Assembly (NCBI GenBank): GCA_050955045.1
Contig: JBPBQV010000021.1
Span: 21,220-85,219, forward strand
Length of the DNA stretch: 64,000 bases
Reading direction: 5' to 3'
Source: Mucilaginibacter_A sp050955045
GTDB lineage: Bacteria > Bacteroidota > Bacteroidia > Sphingobacteriales > Sphingobacteriaceae
Shown here: piece by piece, positions 25,758 to 34,704 of the stretch
Position numbering within the stretch: position 1 is the first letter of the stretch
How the letters are laid out: each line of letters starts with the position of its first letter
Made by a program: the position numbers and the translations under genes
Notes under the pieces: generated by a model
Databases searched by the model: none
What the model was told of the DNA's origin: nothing
What the model saw: the letters and a program-made list of their open reading frames with translations, nothing else

Positions 25758-27773
25758 TTATGATTCAATCATTTTTAATAATTCCTGTTCAGAAATCAGC
25801 GGAATATTTAGTTTTTGCGCCTTTTCAAATTTTGCCGGACCCATGTTTTCTCCGGCAATCAAAAAATTAAGTTTAGGAGAAATACTACCGAGGATTTTTC
25901 CACCATTCTGTTCAATCATCTGTTTCAGTTCTTCTCTCGAAAATTGTTCAAATACGCCTGAAATAATAAAACTTTTACCAGTAAGTTTTTCACTTTGCAA
26001 TTCGTTCACTACTTCTTTTATGGCAAACTGAAGTCCTGCATTTTTTAACTTTTCAATTTGTTCTAAATGCTGCGGAACGATAAAATATTCGATCAAGCTT
26101 TCGGCAATCCGGTCGCCAATTTCATCTACCAAAATTAGTTCCTCAAAAGAAGCATGTTGCAAAGCTTCAATCGTTTTAAAATATTGTGCTAATTTTTTGG
26201 CTACTGTTTCGCCCACAAAACGGATTCCTAAACCAAAAAGCACTTTTTCAAAAGGCATTTCTTTTGATTTTTCAATGCCCTGAATCATGTTGGTGATGGA
26301 TTTTTCGCCAAAACGCTCCAGTGTTCGCAACTGATCTATTTGCTGATTCAGTTCATACAAATCGCTTATATGATGTATGAAACCTTTCTTGTAAAAATTT
26401 TCAATCGTTTCGTCTCCCAAACCATCAATATTCATGGCTTTCCGACCGATAAAATGCTGGATTTTACCAACAATTTGTGGCGGACAACCTTCGTCATTCG
26501 GACAATAATAAGCAGCTTCACCTTCTTTTCGTACCAAAAAATTATTGCAGCGCGGGCAATTTATTGCGTATTCAATTGGTTTTGCGTCAACTTTTCGCAA
26601 TGCTTCGTTTACACCAGTAATTTTCGGAATGATTTCGCCGCCTTTTTCTACATAAACCGTATCATCTTCGTATAAATTTAGTCGTGCAATTTCGTTAGCA
26701 TTATGCAATGTTGCCCGTTTCACAGTTGTACCAGCCAGCAAAACAGGTTTCAAATGCGCAACCGGCGTAACTGCACCCGTTCGGCCAACCTGGTAGCCAA
26801 CACTTTCTAAAACGGTTTGTGCCGAAGCCGCTTTGTATTTGTAGGAAATTGCCCAACGTGGTGATTTTGCTGTAAAACCCAATTCTTCCTGCTGTGCAAA
26901 ACTATTTACTTTTAAAACAATGCCGTCAATATCATAGCTCAGTTTAAAACGTTCGGTTTCCCAAGTTTTAATGAAAGCTAAAACCTCTTGAATATTACTG
27001 CAAAGCGCCGTATGCTCGCAAACCGGAAAACCCCAATGCTTTACCGTTTGCAAACTTTCCCAATGCGTTTTAAACTGATTTTTATGGGCATAAAAGAAGT
27101 ATAGAAAACAATCCAGCGGACGCTTGGCAACTTCTGCAGAATCCTGCAATTTTACTGTTCCAGAAGCGAAATTTCGCGGATTGGCATACGTTACTTCGGC
27201 ATTATCCAAGCGTTCCTGATTTAGCCTTTCAAAAGCTTTTTTATGCATGAAAACTTCGCCTCGGATTTCAAACTGTTCCGGATAATTACTTGCTTTTAAC
27301 TGATGTGGAATGGCATGAATAGTTTTGATATTATTGGTTACATCATCGCCTTTTGTGCCGTCGCCACGTGTAACAGCTCGTACAAATTTTCCGTTTTCAT
27401 AAGTTAAACTGATGGATAGACCGTCGAACTTCAACTCAACCACATATTCAAAATTACTGCCGATTGCTTTTTGAATGCGCTGATCAAAATCCAGTAAATC
27501 CTGTTCATTATAAGTGTTGCCTAAAGAAAGCATTGGCCACGTATGCTGAACGGTTTGAAAGCTTTTGGTAATTTCTCCGCCAACTTTTTGTGTGGGCGAA
27601 TTTGGATCAAGTAGTTCTGGGAACTGTTTTTCCAACGAAGCAAGCTGCGTTAGTTTCTGGTCAAAATCTTGATCAGTAATACTGGGTTGTGCCAGTACAT
27701 AATAGTTATAATTGTGTTGTTTTAATTCGGCAGATAAAGCTTCAATCTGCGCTTTGGCTTCTGTAAAAGTCAT
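25758..27773 (-). CDS. ligA: NAD-dependent DNA ligase
   Basis: Seals nicks during replication and repair. The 671-residue protein has the full LigA layout: domain Ia and adenylation domain with YVVELKFDG (Lys115 is adenylated), the OB fold with GDDTVYVEKGGEIIPKI, a four-Cys zinc finger (CPRCN ... YYCPNDEGCPP, about 408-431), helix-hairpin-helix repeats and a C-terminal BRCT domain from about 595 (GKSFIISGVFEQFSREELKQ). It is transcribed in the same direction as dapA after an 82-base gap. Confidence 0.97.
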   Translation of the reverse strand: MTFTEAKAQIEALSAELKQHNYNYYVLAQPSITDQDFDQKLTQLASLEKQFPELLDPNSPTQKVGGEITKSFQTVQHTWPMLSLGNTYNEQDLLDFDQRIQKAIGSNFEYVVELKFDGLSISLTYENGKFVRAVTRGDGTKGDDVTNNIKTIHAIPHQLKASNYPEQFEIRGEVFMHKKAFERLNQERLDNAEVTYANPRNFASGTVKLQDSAEVAKRPLDCFLYFFYAHKNQFKTHWESLQTVKHWGFPVCEHTALCSNIQEVLAFIKTWETERFKLSYDIDGIVLKVNSFAQQEELGFTAKSPRWAISYKYKAASAQTVLESVGYQVGRTGAVTPVAHLKPVLLAGTTVKRATLHNANEIARLNLYEDDTVYVEKGGEIIPKITGVNEALRKVDAKPIEYAINCPRCNNFLVRKEGEAAYYCPNDEGCPPQIVGKIQHFIGRKAMNIDGLGDETIENFYKKGFIHHISDLYELNQQIDQLRTLERFGEKSITNMIQGIEKSKEMPFEKVLFGLGIRFVGETVAKKLAQYFKTIEALQHASFEELILVDEIGDRIAESLIEYFIVPQHLEQIEKLKNAGLQFAIKEVVNELQSEKLTGKSFIISGVFEQFSREELKQMIEQNGGKILGSISPKLNFLIAGENMGPAKFEKAQKLNIPLISEQELLKMIES

Positions 27774-27809
27774 GGTTACGAAGATAAGAAATAGCTTTCA
27801 GTTTCCGGT

Positions 27810-28202
27810 TCAGCCTCCAATTCCGCTTAACATACTGACACTGATAATGCCGAGAACAATCAACGTAATTACCACATATAAATAATCTTTTTCCAGCAAA
27901 AAACTGATTATGGAGAGTAATATCCTGACAATTGGTGTGGCAATTAGTAGTAAAATTCCTAACTGGATAATTGCTCGTCCTTTAATTTGAAAAGCTCCGT
28001 TAAAAATGCCATTAATATTTTTCAGGAAGTCTGGCTCGCTGTTAAAAGTATGGTACGAAGCCGTTTCGTGGCCATGCCGATAAACGTAGATTATGCCACC
28101 GCAGAATACAACAATCATGGCCAGGATAACGCCCCAACGCAATACGTTTCCAATAAGTAATTGGATGTCAGCATCTTTAAAAACCTTTTTTTCGCTGCTC
28201 AT
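27810..28202 (-). CDS. DUF1634 membrane protein
   Basis: A 130-residue protein with three predicted membrane segments (about 21-43, 79-97 and 105-125). The start MSSEKKVFKDADIQLLIGNVLRWGVILAM is typical of the DUF1634 family, whose function is unknown. It overlaps the TauE/SafE permease gene by four bases (translational coupling), and the two families are regularly found together, so it is probably an accessory subunit of that transporter. Confidence 0.8.
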   Translation of the reverse strand: MSSEKKVFKDADIQLLIGNVLRWGVILAMIVVFCGGIIYVYRHGHETASYHTFNSEPDFLKNINGIFNGAFQIKGRAIIQLGILLLIATPIVRILLSIISFLLEKDYLYVVITLIVLGIISVSMLSGIGG

Positions 28203-29032
28203 ATATTTCCGCTTAAACCTTTGTAAATCATTTGGATGGCCAATACAGAAATTACAATGGCAAAAATGATTTTAAGTGATTTAGATTTTGCTTTCACCAG
28301 AATTTTAGAACCTGTCATCGCGCCAAAAACAACACCGAGCATTACCGGCATTGATAAGCCCGGATCGATATAACCACGCTGCAAGTAAACTACCGCACTG
28401 GCGGCTGCAGTAACGCCCATCATAAAATTGCTGGTGGTTGTAGAAACTTTAAATGGAATCCGCATCACGTTATCCATCGCGATAACTTTTAAAGAACCGG
28501 AACCAATGCCCAGCAAACCGGAAATCATACCTGCAAAACTCATCAATCCAAATCCGCCAAAAACATTGCGTACGCCATATTGAATTTGCTGGCCCTGATC
28601 TGGATAAGAACTGCCCAAACGAAGAAATTGTGCCGGTTTGCTGGAAACCGGATCTGCATTTATATTTTTCTTTTTCAAAGACATAATTGCAGAAAAAATC
28701 AAAATCACGCCGAAAACAATTGCAATATATTGTGCCGGAATATAAGTTGATAAAAATGCGCCGGCAACTGCGCCTAAAGTTGTCGCAATTTCGAGGAACA
28801 TACCTAAACGCATATTGGTGATTCCTTCTTTTACGTATGCCGCTGCCGAGCCAGACGAAGTAGCAATTACAGAAACCAGAGATGCACCAATGGCATAATG
28901 AATATCTACATCCAGCACCAATGTAAGCAACGGAATAATTACAATACCACCACCCAAACCGGTTAAAGAACCTAATAATCCGGCACAATAAGCACCAATT
29001 AAAATATATAAGGTTAAAAGAAGTATCGTCAT
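28199..29032 (-). CDS. TauE/SafE-family (sulfite/organosulfur anion) permease
   Basis: A 277-residue inner-membrane protein with about eight membrane segments. The two family repeats are visible as GSLTGLGGGIVIIPLLTL (about 21-38) and ISGLLGIGSGSLKVIAM (about 170-186). TauE/SafE members export or import sulfite, sulfoacetate or related anions; the exact substrate is unknown. It forms a two-gene unit with DUF1634. A motif A variant lies over its first codons and another (29054) just upstream. Confidence 0.85.
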   Translation of the reverse strand: MTILLLTLYILIGAYCAGLLGSLTGLGGGIVIIPLLTLVLDVDIHYAIGASLVSVIATSSGSAAAYVKEGITNMRLGMFLEIATTLGAVAGAFLSTYIPAQYIAIVFGVILIFSAIMSLKKKNINADPVSSKPAQFLRLGSSYPDQGQQIQYGVRNVFGGFGLMSFAGMISGLLGIGSGSLKVIAMDNVMRIPFKVSTTTSNFMMGVTAAASAVVYLQRGYIDPGLSMPVMLGVVFGAMTGSKILVKAKSKSLKIIFAIVISVLAIQMIYKGLSGNI

Positions 29033-29052
29033 GATTTTATTATTGTGTTAAT

Positions 29053-29066
29053 CATACTTCTTTTAT
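29053..29066 (+). repeat. Dispersed motif A variant between the TauE-like and MpaB-like genes
   Basis: CATACTTCTTTTAT (then CGATG) lies in the 43-base gap; a second variant in the opposite orientation, TAAAAGAAGTAT, is at 29015-29026 in the first codons of the permease gene. Confidence 0.5.
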
Positions 29067-29075
29067 CGATGTTTT

Positions 29076-30173
29076 TTATGAAGTTAAGCTTGATGGTAAA
29101 CGGTAACGGCTTGCAGTTTTTGTTAATGACGAAGAACGTGTTTTTTTAAATTCTGCCTGTTGTTGCTGATATGCAAATCGGGAGTTTTTTTGCTTTAATA
29201 TCTGGAAATTGGCAATCAGTTTAAAAAGCCGAACGGTAGAAACTGGCGCACTCTGTGGTGGCAAACTCAGCAAATCTGCTACTTCGGTTCCCATTAAATA
29301 CCGCATCAGTTGCATCGTTTCTTTTTCTTGAAAGCTGGCGTCAACAGTAGCAAAATATTTTGTTAATGATCTGGTTAACGATGTTCCATGCTCCGAAGCT
29401 TTAAAATTGCGCAAGCGGATGGCTTCTTCCAGTTGCAAAGCTTCTTTTCCGGTTTCGGGCAGTAAGCGTTCATCCAATCCTAACAAAAAACCAATTACAT
29501 TCCACAAGTGCATAAATGCTTGCTGCTCGTTGTAACTGATTGCCAGACCAAACTTGCGTAAACCACGAATCACTACAAGGGAAAACGAAAGATTGGTACC
29601 GCACATATCTTCCTGATTAACTGGTAAACCCCAATCTGCCTTCCATTTATCGCTTTTAAGTGCGTAAAAACGAATTGCGGCGTGCAATAAACGTACTTTT
29701 AAAATACTGGCAAAACCTTTGCCTTCTGGTTTAAAAGCATCTGGCGCCATTACTTCCCATACAAAATCTGCCGTTTCGTTTAAACGATGTTCGGGTGTGT
29801 TTTTAATACGTGCTGATAAATCTAAAACACGTGCGCCATCCGCAGCAGCATAGCAATAAGGAAGCGAAAGCAGTCCAAGTAAATTCATGATTGCTGTAGC
29901 ATGAACCGCAAAAAATGCTGTTCCTTGCGCCATCAGCTTTTGATTTGCCCAATTTGGAAGCTGTGTTGAAGTAGCAAATACTTCTTTTACGGCATAAAAA
30001 TCATCAACATGATCTAAATGCTGATTTATGGTGAGGGAATCCAGCAGCGTTCTGAAAGTAGATTTCTGGTTGTCATCCGCAAAAACTTCCGCAATTAAAT
30101 TGTCGGCGGCTAAATCTCCTTGCTGCCGCATGGCAGCAAGGAATTCGTAACTATAATTTGAGGTTACTTTCAT
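29076..30173 (-). CDS. Oxygenase MpaB-like (DUF2236) protein
   Basis: A 365-residue, mostly helical soluble protein. The segment with DDFYAVKEVFATSTQLPNWANQ, the TAFFAVHATAIMNLLGLLSLPYCYAA stretch and VRLLHAAIRFYAL are consistent with the MpaB/latex-clearing oxygenase family (DUF2236), haem-binding enzymes some of which cleave polyisoprenoid or farnesyl chains. The two His in AVHATA and LLHAAIRF are plausible haem ligands. No signal peptide is seen. Substrate unknown. It may be co-transcribed with the TauE-like gene 43 bases downstream. Confidence 0.7.
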   Translation of the reverse strand: MKVTSNYSYEFLAAMRQQGDLAADNLIAEVFADDNQKSTFRTLLDSLTINQHLDHVDDFYAVKEVFATSTQLPNWANQKLMAQGTAFFAVHATAIMNLLGLLSLPYCYAAADGARVLDLSARIKNTPEHRLNETADFVWEVMAPDAFKPEGKGFASILKVRLLHAAIRFYALKSDKWKADWGLPVNQEDMCGTNLSFSLVVIRGLRKFGLAISYNEQQAFMHLWNVIGFLLGLDERLLPETGKEALQLEEAIRLRNFKASEHGTSLTRSLTKYFATVDASFQEKETMQLMRYLMGTEVADLLSLPPQSAPVSTVRLFKLIANFQILKQKNSRFAYQQQQAEFKKTRSSSLTKTASRYRLPSSLTS

Positions 30174-30247
30174 CCTATTTATTTACTTAGATAGAATGAT
30201 TGCCGGTAAAAATAGTTTCCCAAAAACTGACAGATATTTTTAGAATT

Positions 30248-31642
30248 TTAAGTGGTGTAACCTAAAATTTTAAGCACTTGCTTGCTGTTCTGTTCTTCAC
30301 CAAAAACATCAAAATTAAATGTTTCGTCGCGGTTTCTGCGGATGATCACATGTTTTGGTGAAGGCAGTAAACAATGATGAATTCCGCCGTATCCGCTTAA
30401 AACCTCCTGATATGCGCCAGTATGGAAAAAGCCCAGATACTGCACTTTACGTGTTTTTGGCATGTAAACGCTGTTCATATGTGCTTCCTGGTTGTAATAA
30501 TCCTGACCATCACAAGTGATTCCACCTAAGTTAACACGCTCATATTCAGCATCCCAGTTATTTATCGGCAGCAAAACGTATTTTTGATTTAAAGCCCAAA
30601 CATCTGGTAAATTGGTGATAAAAGAACCATCCAGCATCAGCCATTTTTCGCGGTCGTTTTGTTGTTTACGACCTAAAACTTTATATAAAATCCCGGAAGC
30701 TTCTGCAACTGTATATTTTCCGAATTCAGTAATAATATCCGGTTCTTCTACATCGTTTTCGGCACAAATTTCTTTAATCCGGCTCACAATTTCGTTGATC
30801 ATGTATTCGTAATCAAAGTCAAAAACCAGCGAATCTTTAAAAGGTAATCCACCACCAATATCCAACGTATCTAAATCCGGGTTGATTTTTTTAAACTTGC
30901 AGTAAAGTGTTACATATTTTTCCAGTTCGTTCCAGTAATACGGCGTATCCGAAATGCCCGAATTGATAAAAAAGTGCAACAGTTTAACTTTAAAATTTGG
31001 ATTGGAAACAACTTTGCTGTTGTAAAAATCAATCACATCTTCCATCCGCACACCCAAACGTGAAGTATAAAACTGCGAATCCGGCTGTTCTTCTGATGCA
31101 ATCCGAATACCCAAATTGCATGGCGTATCCAGTTCTACTTCATCATCATAAAGATTAAATTCTTCCTTATTATCCAAAACCGGAATGATATTTTTAAAGC
31201 CATCATGCAGCATATCAATAATATACTGCTTGTATTGATAGGTTTTAAAGCCGTTGCAGATCACCGTAACGTCTTTAGTCAGCGAACCTTTTTTCTCCAG
31301 CGCGTCAATCATCGGCATATCAAAAGCAGACGAAGTTTCCAGATGGATTTCGTTTTTCAGCGCTTCTTCTACAATGTGCTTAAAATGCGAGCTTTTGGTG
31401 CAATAGCAATATTTATATGATCCGCGGTAATTATTCTTAATAATTGCAGTTTGAAACAGCAACTTTGCCTGCTGGATTTTTTTACTAATTAGCGGAAGGT
31501 AAGTAAAACGCAGCGGCGTGCCGTACGTTTCGATCATTTCCATCAAGTTTAAATCATGGAAATATAATTCATCATCAATAATTTCAAAACCTTCCTGCGG
31601 GAAACCCACGCTCAGGTCCAGGAATTCTTCGTAGCTCTGCAT
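30248..31642 (-). CDS. speA: Arginine decarboxylase (biosynthetic-type, fold III PLP)
   Basis: Makes agmatine from arginine as the first step of polyamine synthesis. A TIM-barrel PLP domain with the probable PLP Lys in YCYCTKSSH (Lys83), the phosphate-binding DIGGGLPFKDS and a C-terminal beta domain that includes CDGQDYYNQE. At about 464 residues it is shorter than the 630-residue E. coli SpeA; this compact form is frequent in Bacteroidota. The start is taken as the second of two adjacent Met codons (31645 or 31642). It sits in a group of arginine-related genes with CtlX and a deiminase, so it competes for the same substrate. Confidence 0.88.
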   Translation of the reverse strand: MQSYEEFLDLSVGFPQEGFEIIDDELYFHDLNLMEMIETYGTPLRFTYLPLISKKIQQAKLLFQTAIIKNNYRGSYKYCYCTKSSHFKHIVEEALKNEIHLETSSAFDMPMIDALEKKGSLTKDVTVICNGFKTYQYKQYIIDMLHDGFKNIIPVLDNKEEFNLYDDEVELDTPCNLGIRIASEEQPDSQFYTSRLGVRMEDVIDFYNSKVVSNPNFKVKLLHFFINSGISDTPYYWNELEKYVTLYCKFKKINPDLDTLDIGGGLPFKDSLVFDFDYEYMINEIVSRIKEICAENDVEEPDIITEFGKYTVAEASGILYKVLGRKQQNDREKWLMLDGSFITNLPDVWALNQKYVLLPINNWDAEYERVNLGGITCDGQDYYNQEAHMNSVYMPKTRKVQYLGFFHTGAYQEVLSGYGGIHHCLLPSPKHVIIRRNRDETFNFDVFGEEQNSKQVLKILGYTT

Positions 31643-31718
31643 CAATTAAAATTTTGGCAAATGTGTTGTTTTTATACGGGATTTATCACCATCCGGCCGT
31701 AATTTTTGCAGATGAATT

Positions 31719-32645
31719 TCAAGAAGTTTTTGATGCTGTTTTTACCGGCAAAAAAACCTCGGCCAGCATACAACGTGCGCTGCCGCCGCCATTGGTTTCG
31801 ATAGTGTTTAAAGGCGCAAAAACCAGCTTTCCGTAGGCTTCTAAAGTTGTAATTTGTGATTTTGTTAAAGATAAAAAAGCTGTATGCGATAAGATGATTA
31901 AACTTTCTCCGGATTTGGATTGCAGCTGAAGCATGTTTCCGGCAAAAGCGTTCATTTGTTCGAAAGAAATTGCTATAATTTCTTTTCCTGCTGCTAATAA
32001 TGCTTCTTTTACCAGTGTTTTTTCGGTTTGATTTTGGATAGAATCCAAACAAATTACTGCAAACCGATCACCAACAGCCATCAAAACATTGGTATGATAA
32101 ATTGCTTTTTCGGCTTGATCTATTGCATGAAACAACACACTTTGATAACCGGAAATCTTGCAAAACTCGGCAATTACTCCTACATCAGTTCTGGGCGAAA
32201 TACAAGCAAAAGCCAGCTTGTTTTCGCGGTCTAAAACCATACTTCCAGTTCCTTCCAGAAACTGGTTTTGCTGTTCAAAATAGCTTAAATCGTAAACCTG
32301 TACTTCCTCAAATGCTTCTTTTATCGTATTAAAAACCTTACGTTCCAAGCGGCGGTTTTCGGCCTGCATCGGATACAAAAAAACAGAACCGTTTTCATGG
32401 AAAGAAATCCAGTTGTTTGGGAAGATAGAATCTGGCGTGTGCGGTTCAGTCGTGTCTTCAATCACCAAAACATTAACTCCGTTTGCCTGCAAAATTGCTG
32501 CAAAAGCATCAAACTCCTGCAAGGCTTTTTGCTGCACTTCGGTTTGTTCACTATTTTGCTGAAACGCGTTGCTTGCAGCTGTTTGTTCGTTAAACCCAAA
32601 TCTTACTGGCCTAATCATCAATATTTGCGAAGTCATTTTAGTCAA
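31719..32645 (-). CDS. ctlX: Citrulline utilization hydrolase CtlX-type amidinotransferase-superfamily enzyme
   Basis: A guanidine-modifying superfamily hydrolase of 308 residues, predicted to hydrolyse citrulline to ornithine. MTSQILMIRPVRFGFN (from residue 4, a possible alternative start at 32636) is the family N-terminus. The catalytic set is visible: PHTPDSIFPNNWIS (acidic residue), YHTNVLMAVGDR (His) and GGGSARCMLAEV (nucleophilic Cys near the C-terminus). It is followed by speA and preceded by the arginine deiminase-like gene, so the group could take arginine through citrulline to ornithine. Confidence 0.85.
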   Translation of the reverse strand: MTKMTSQILMIRPVRFGFNEQTAASNAFQQNSEQTEVQQKALQEFDAFAAILQANGVNVLVIEDTTEPHTPDSIFPNNWISFHENGSVFLYPMQAENRRLERKVFNTIKEAFEEVQVYDLSYFEQQNQFLEGTGSMVLDRENKLAFACISPRTDVGVIAEFCKISGYQSVLFHAIDQAEKAIYHTNVLMAVGDRFAVICLDSIQNQTEKTLVKEALLAAGKEIIAISFEQMNAFAGNMLQLQSKSGESLIILSHTAFLSLTKSQITTLEAYGKLVFAPLNTIETNGGGSARCMLAEVFLPVKTASKTS

Positions 32646-32843
32646 TTTTTAATTTAAAGTCGATTTATCTGTCTAAAAAACCATTATCGTAAAATTTAGT
32701 AAACTTAATGTGATTATAGTATTTTTTACTTTAATGGTAATAATCTTTCTTTTCAGGTGTTAAATCTATGTAAACAGTCTACTACGCTGTTTACAGAAGA
32801 ATATATTAATAATGTGGGCTTTGTGTAGAATGAAATTATTATT

Positions 32844-33107
32844 ATGACCAAAATTATTATCCAGACTGGTAAATACCGGGGTTTGTACCAAATTGTTACT
32901 TTACAATGCAAACGCTTTTTTATTGTTAAATGGTGGAAAGCGGTAAGCATAACAGAACATTTAGAAGAAGAAGCAACTTTAAAGCTTGGCGAATTGATGC
33001 AAAAGTATCAGGTTAAGCAATGTGATATTTATGATTGGAGCGGCGATGAGTATTATCAGCATGAAATCAAAAACACGGTTGAAAAGCAGTTGCAATTTGC
33101 TGAGTAA
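32844..33107 (+). CDS. Hypothetical protein, 87 aa
   Basis: I do not recognise it. A small basic N-terminal half (GKYRGLYQIVTLQCKRFFIVKWWKAVSIT) reads as beta strands and the C-terminal half (about 45-85) as an amphipathic helix with many Glu and Lys. No signal peptide or membrane segment. It lies between two minus-strand genes and is convergent with the deiminase gene. Codon use looks normal, but as an isolated short frame it is less certain. The gap 32646-32843 is AT-rich and shows nothing else. Confidence 0.5.
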   Translation: MTKIIIQTGKYRGLYQIVTLQCKRFFIVKWWKAVSITEHLEEEATLKLGELMQKYQVKQCDIYDWSGDEYYQHEIKNTVEKQLQFAE

Positions 33108-33127
33108 CAGATGAGTTGTGATGTTGG

Positions 33128-33168
33128 AGAGATGAATTGTAAAGTACAAAAATTTACAATTCATCTCT
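33128..33168. repeat. Perfect 16-bp inverted repeat at the end of the arginine deiminase-like gene
   Basis: AGAGATGAATTGTAAA and TTTACAATTCATCTCT are separated by nine bases (GTACAAAAA). The right arm encodes the last residues and stop of the minus-strand gene; the left arm is its inverted copy in the spacer. There is no T run, so it is not a standard terminator. Confidence 0.75.
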
Positions 33169-34599
33169 AAACAAAGGCATACTCATACAATGAAAACCGC
33201 CGCGTGCACGGGATAATTCTGCCGAAGGAAAAGTAATAACAGTATTACTAATATTTTCGGGCTGGAGTTCACTGTTTTCAAATTTTTGAAGCAAGTCTGC
33301 TGCTTTTATTATCGTAAAACCATTCTCTGCAAAAGCAGCAAGTGTTTTATCATTTCGGTCATAACCTAAAACTACGCCTTCTTTTAAAGCTAATAAATTA
33401 CAGCCGTCGGTCCATTGTTCGCGCGAATCGTACGGGAAGATGTTGTTGCCCGAATAAATAAACTGTGTTTTTTCGGTGCTGCCTAATTCATTTTCGCTGA
33501 TATCGCACAGCAAATCTTCCAGTTTGTTAAATCGGCGAGGCATGTTTATTTTGCCGTTCTCAAACTGGACAATTTCTGGACGGTCTGGTTTTTTTGTTTC
33601 GATAAGATGATTGACCGGCTGAAATTCTTCATCATTTTCCGGTGGATTAAAAAGCGAAGAAAGCAAAACCCACAAATTCTTTTTTACCTGAGTAAAAACA
33701 GTATCCAAGTGCATAAAATCGCGTTTATGCGGAATTTTGATTACCGTAACTTTTTGTACTACGTTTTTTTCAAATAGTAATTTAATTACTTCGCTGGCAG
33801 CTTGTGGTGTAGTTCGTTCTCCGCAGCCAATCAGTAAATGGTTTTTGCTGATCATCATCACATCGCCGCCTTCCAGCGTATTTTGTAGATCTATCTCTCC
33901 AACAGGAAGCAAAAAATGATCTTTTGTTTGCGGTACTTCAATAATGTTATTTCGATGGTTTTTGAAAAACGGATGGTTGAAAAATATATATTTTGATAGC
34001 AAACTTTCTCGTGAACGTGCTTTTTTGGCAGGTTTGTTCAGCAAAACATAATTGTTGATGACGGTGCCCAAATCCCGCGTAAAAATAAGGTTAGGAACTG
34101 GCGCAAAAAATATTTTTCCATTCGGCATTGTTCCCGAAATAAATAGCGTAGCCAGCTGGAAAGCGTTTAAATCCATCAATTGTTGCTGTTGCTGATAAGT
34201 GCAATTTTCTGTGGCGCAAACTGCGGCAACCAGTTGGTGGCGAACGGCCGGAATATCCAGAATTTCTGCCAGCAAGCTTTCAAATTCAATTACTTTGTTT
34301 GAAGCATGAAAATTTGGTTTAGTAGGTTTATAAAATTCGCGCTTGCTGTTTTTAGCATCTATTTTTGGGATTTTGCCTTGAATCAACTCCGGATCTAAAA
34401 AGTAAAGCAGTATTTTTAAATACAAATCGTATTCTTTACTGCGGATGGTTTCTAAATGTACAATATCTTCAAAAAGCCAGTCTTGCGCTTTAGATGGTGT
34501 AACTTTTCCTAAACCTTTATCCGGACCATGAATTAAAATCTGGCGTAAATCACCAATTTCTGAACTAACTTGTAATTGAAAATTTTCTTGTTGAAGCAT
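33154..34599 (-). CDS. Arginine deiminase-like amidinotransferase-superfamily protein
   Basis: A 481-residue beta/alpha-propeller protein of the guanidine-modifying superfamily, expected to convert arginine to citrulline and ammonia. EIGDLRQILIHGPDKG (15-30), FTRDLGTVI, EGGDVMMISKNHLLIGCGERT, the His in HKRDFMHLDTVF and the terminal ARGGFHCMSMPL (nucleophilic Cys) are the deiminase signatures. An extra region (about 90-140) makes it longer than the usual 410-residue ArcA. No arcB, arcC or antiporter gene is nearby, so a classical ATP-yielding pathway is not supported here; supply of citrulline to the adjacent CtlX is more likely. Confidence 0.8.
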   Translation of the reverse strand: MLQQENFQLQVSSEIGDLRQILIHGPDKGLGKVTPSKAQDWLFEDIVHLETIRSKEYDLYLKILLYFLDPELIQGKIPKIDAKNSKREFYKPTKPNFHASNKVIEFESLLAEILDIPAVRHQLVAAVCATENCTYQQQQQLMDLNAFQLATLFISGTMPNGKIFFAPVPNLIFTRDLGTVINNYVLLNKPAKKARSRESLLSKYIFFNHPFFKNHRNNIIEVPQTKDHFLLPVGEIDLQNTLEGGDVMMISKNHLLIGCGERTTPQAASEVIKLLFEKNVVQKVTVIKIPHKRDFMHLDTVFTQVKKNLWVLLSSLFNPPENDEEFQPVNHLIETKKPDRPEIVQFENGKINMPRRFNKLEDLLCDISENELGSTEKTQFIYSGNNIFPYDSREQWTDGCNLLALKEGVVLGYDRNDKTLAAFAENGFTIIKAADLLQKFENSELQPENISNTVITFPSAELSRARGGFHCMSMPLFRDEL

Positions 34600-34637
34600 A
34601 AATTATTTTTGGTTTGCAAATTTATCAGAATAAAATT

Positions 34638-34663
34638 TGATGCTGTTTTTATCAACATAAAAT
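34638..34663 (+). repeat. Dispersed motif B copy upstream of argS
   Basis: TGATGCTGTTTTTATCAACA followed by TAAAAT lies in the divergent gap between the deiminase-like gene and argS, ending 42 bases before argS. Confidence 0.6.
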
Positions 34664-34692
34664 TCGTGTTCAGCAAAAACTAGTCAATTGTG

Positions 34693-34700
34693 TAAATTTG
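34693..34700 (+). promoter_or_regulatory. Candidate -7 promoter element TAAATTTG directly upstream of argS
   Basis: TAAATTTG matches TAnnTTTG and ends five bases before the ATG at 34705. If used, transcription would start at or very near the start codon, giving a leaderless message. No clear -33 element. Confidence 0.35.
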
Positions 34701-34704
34701 TTGC

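Noticed and set aside
28470..28988. 172-codon minus-strand frame rich in Cys, Arg and Phe
   Set aside because: Lies in another frame of the TauE/SafE gene; composition is that of a frame-shifted membrane protein.
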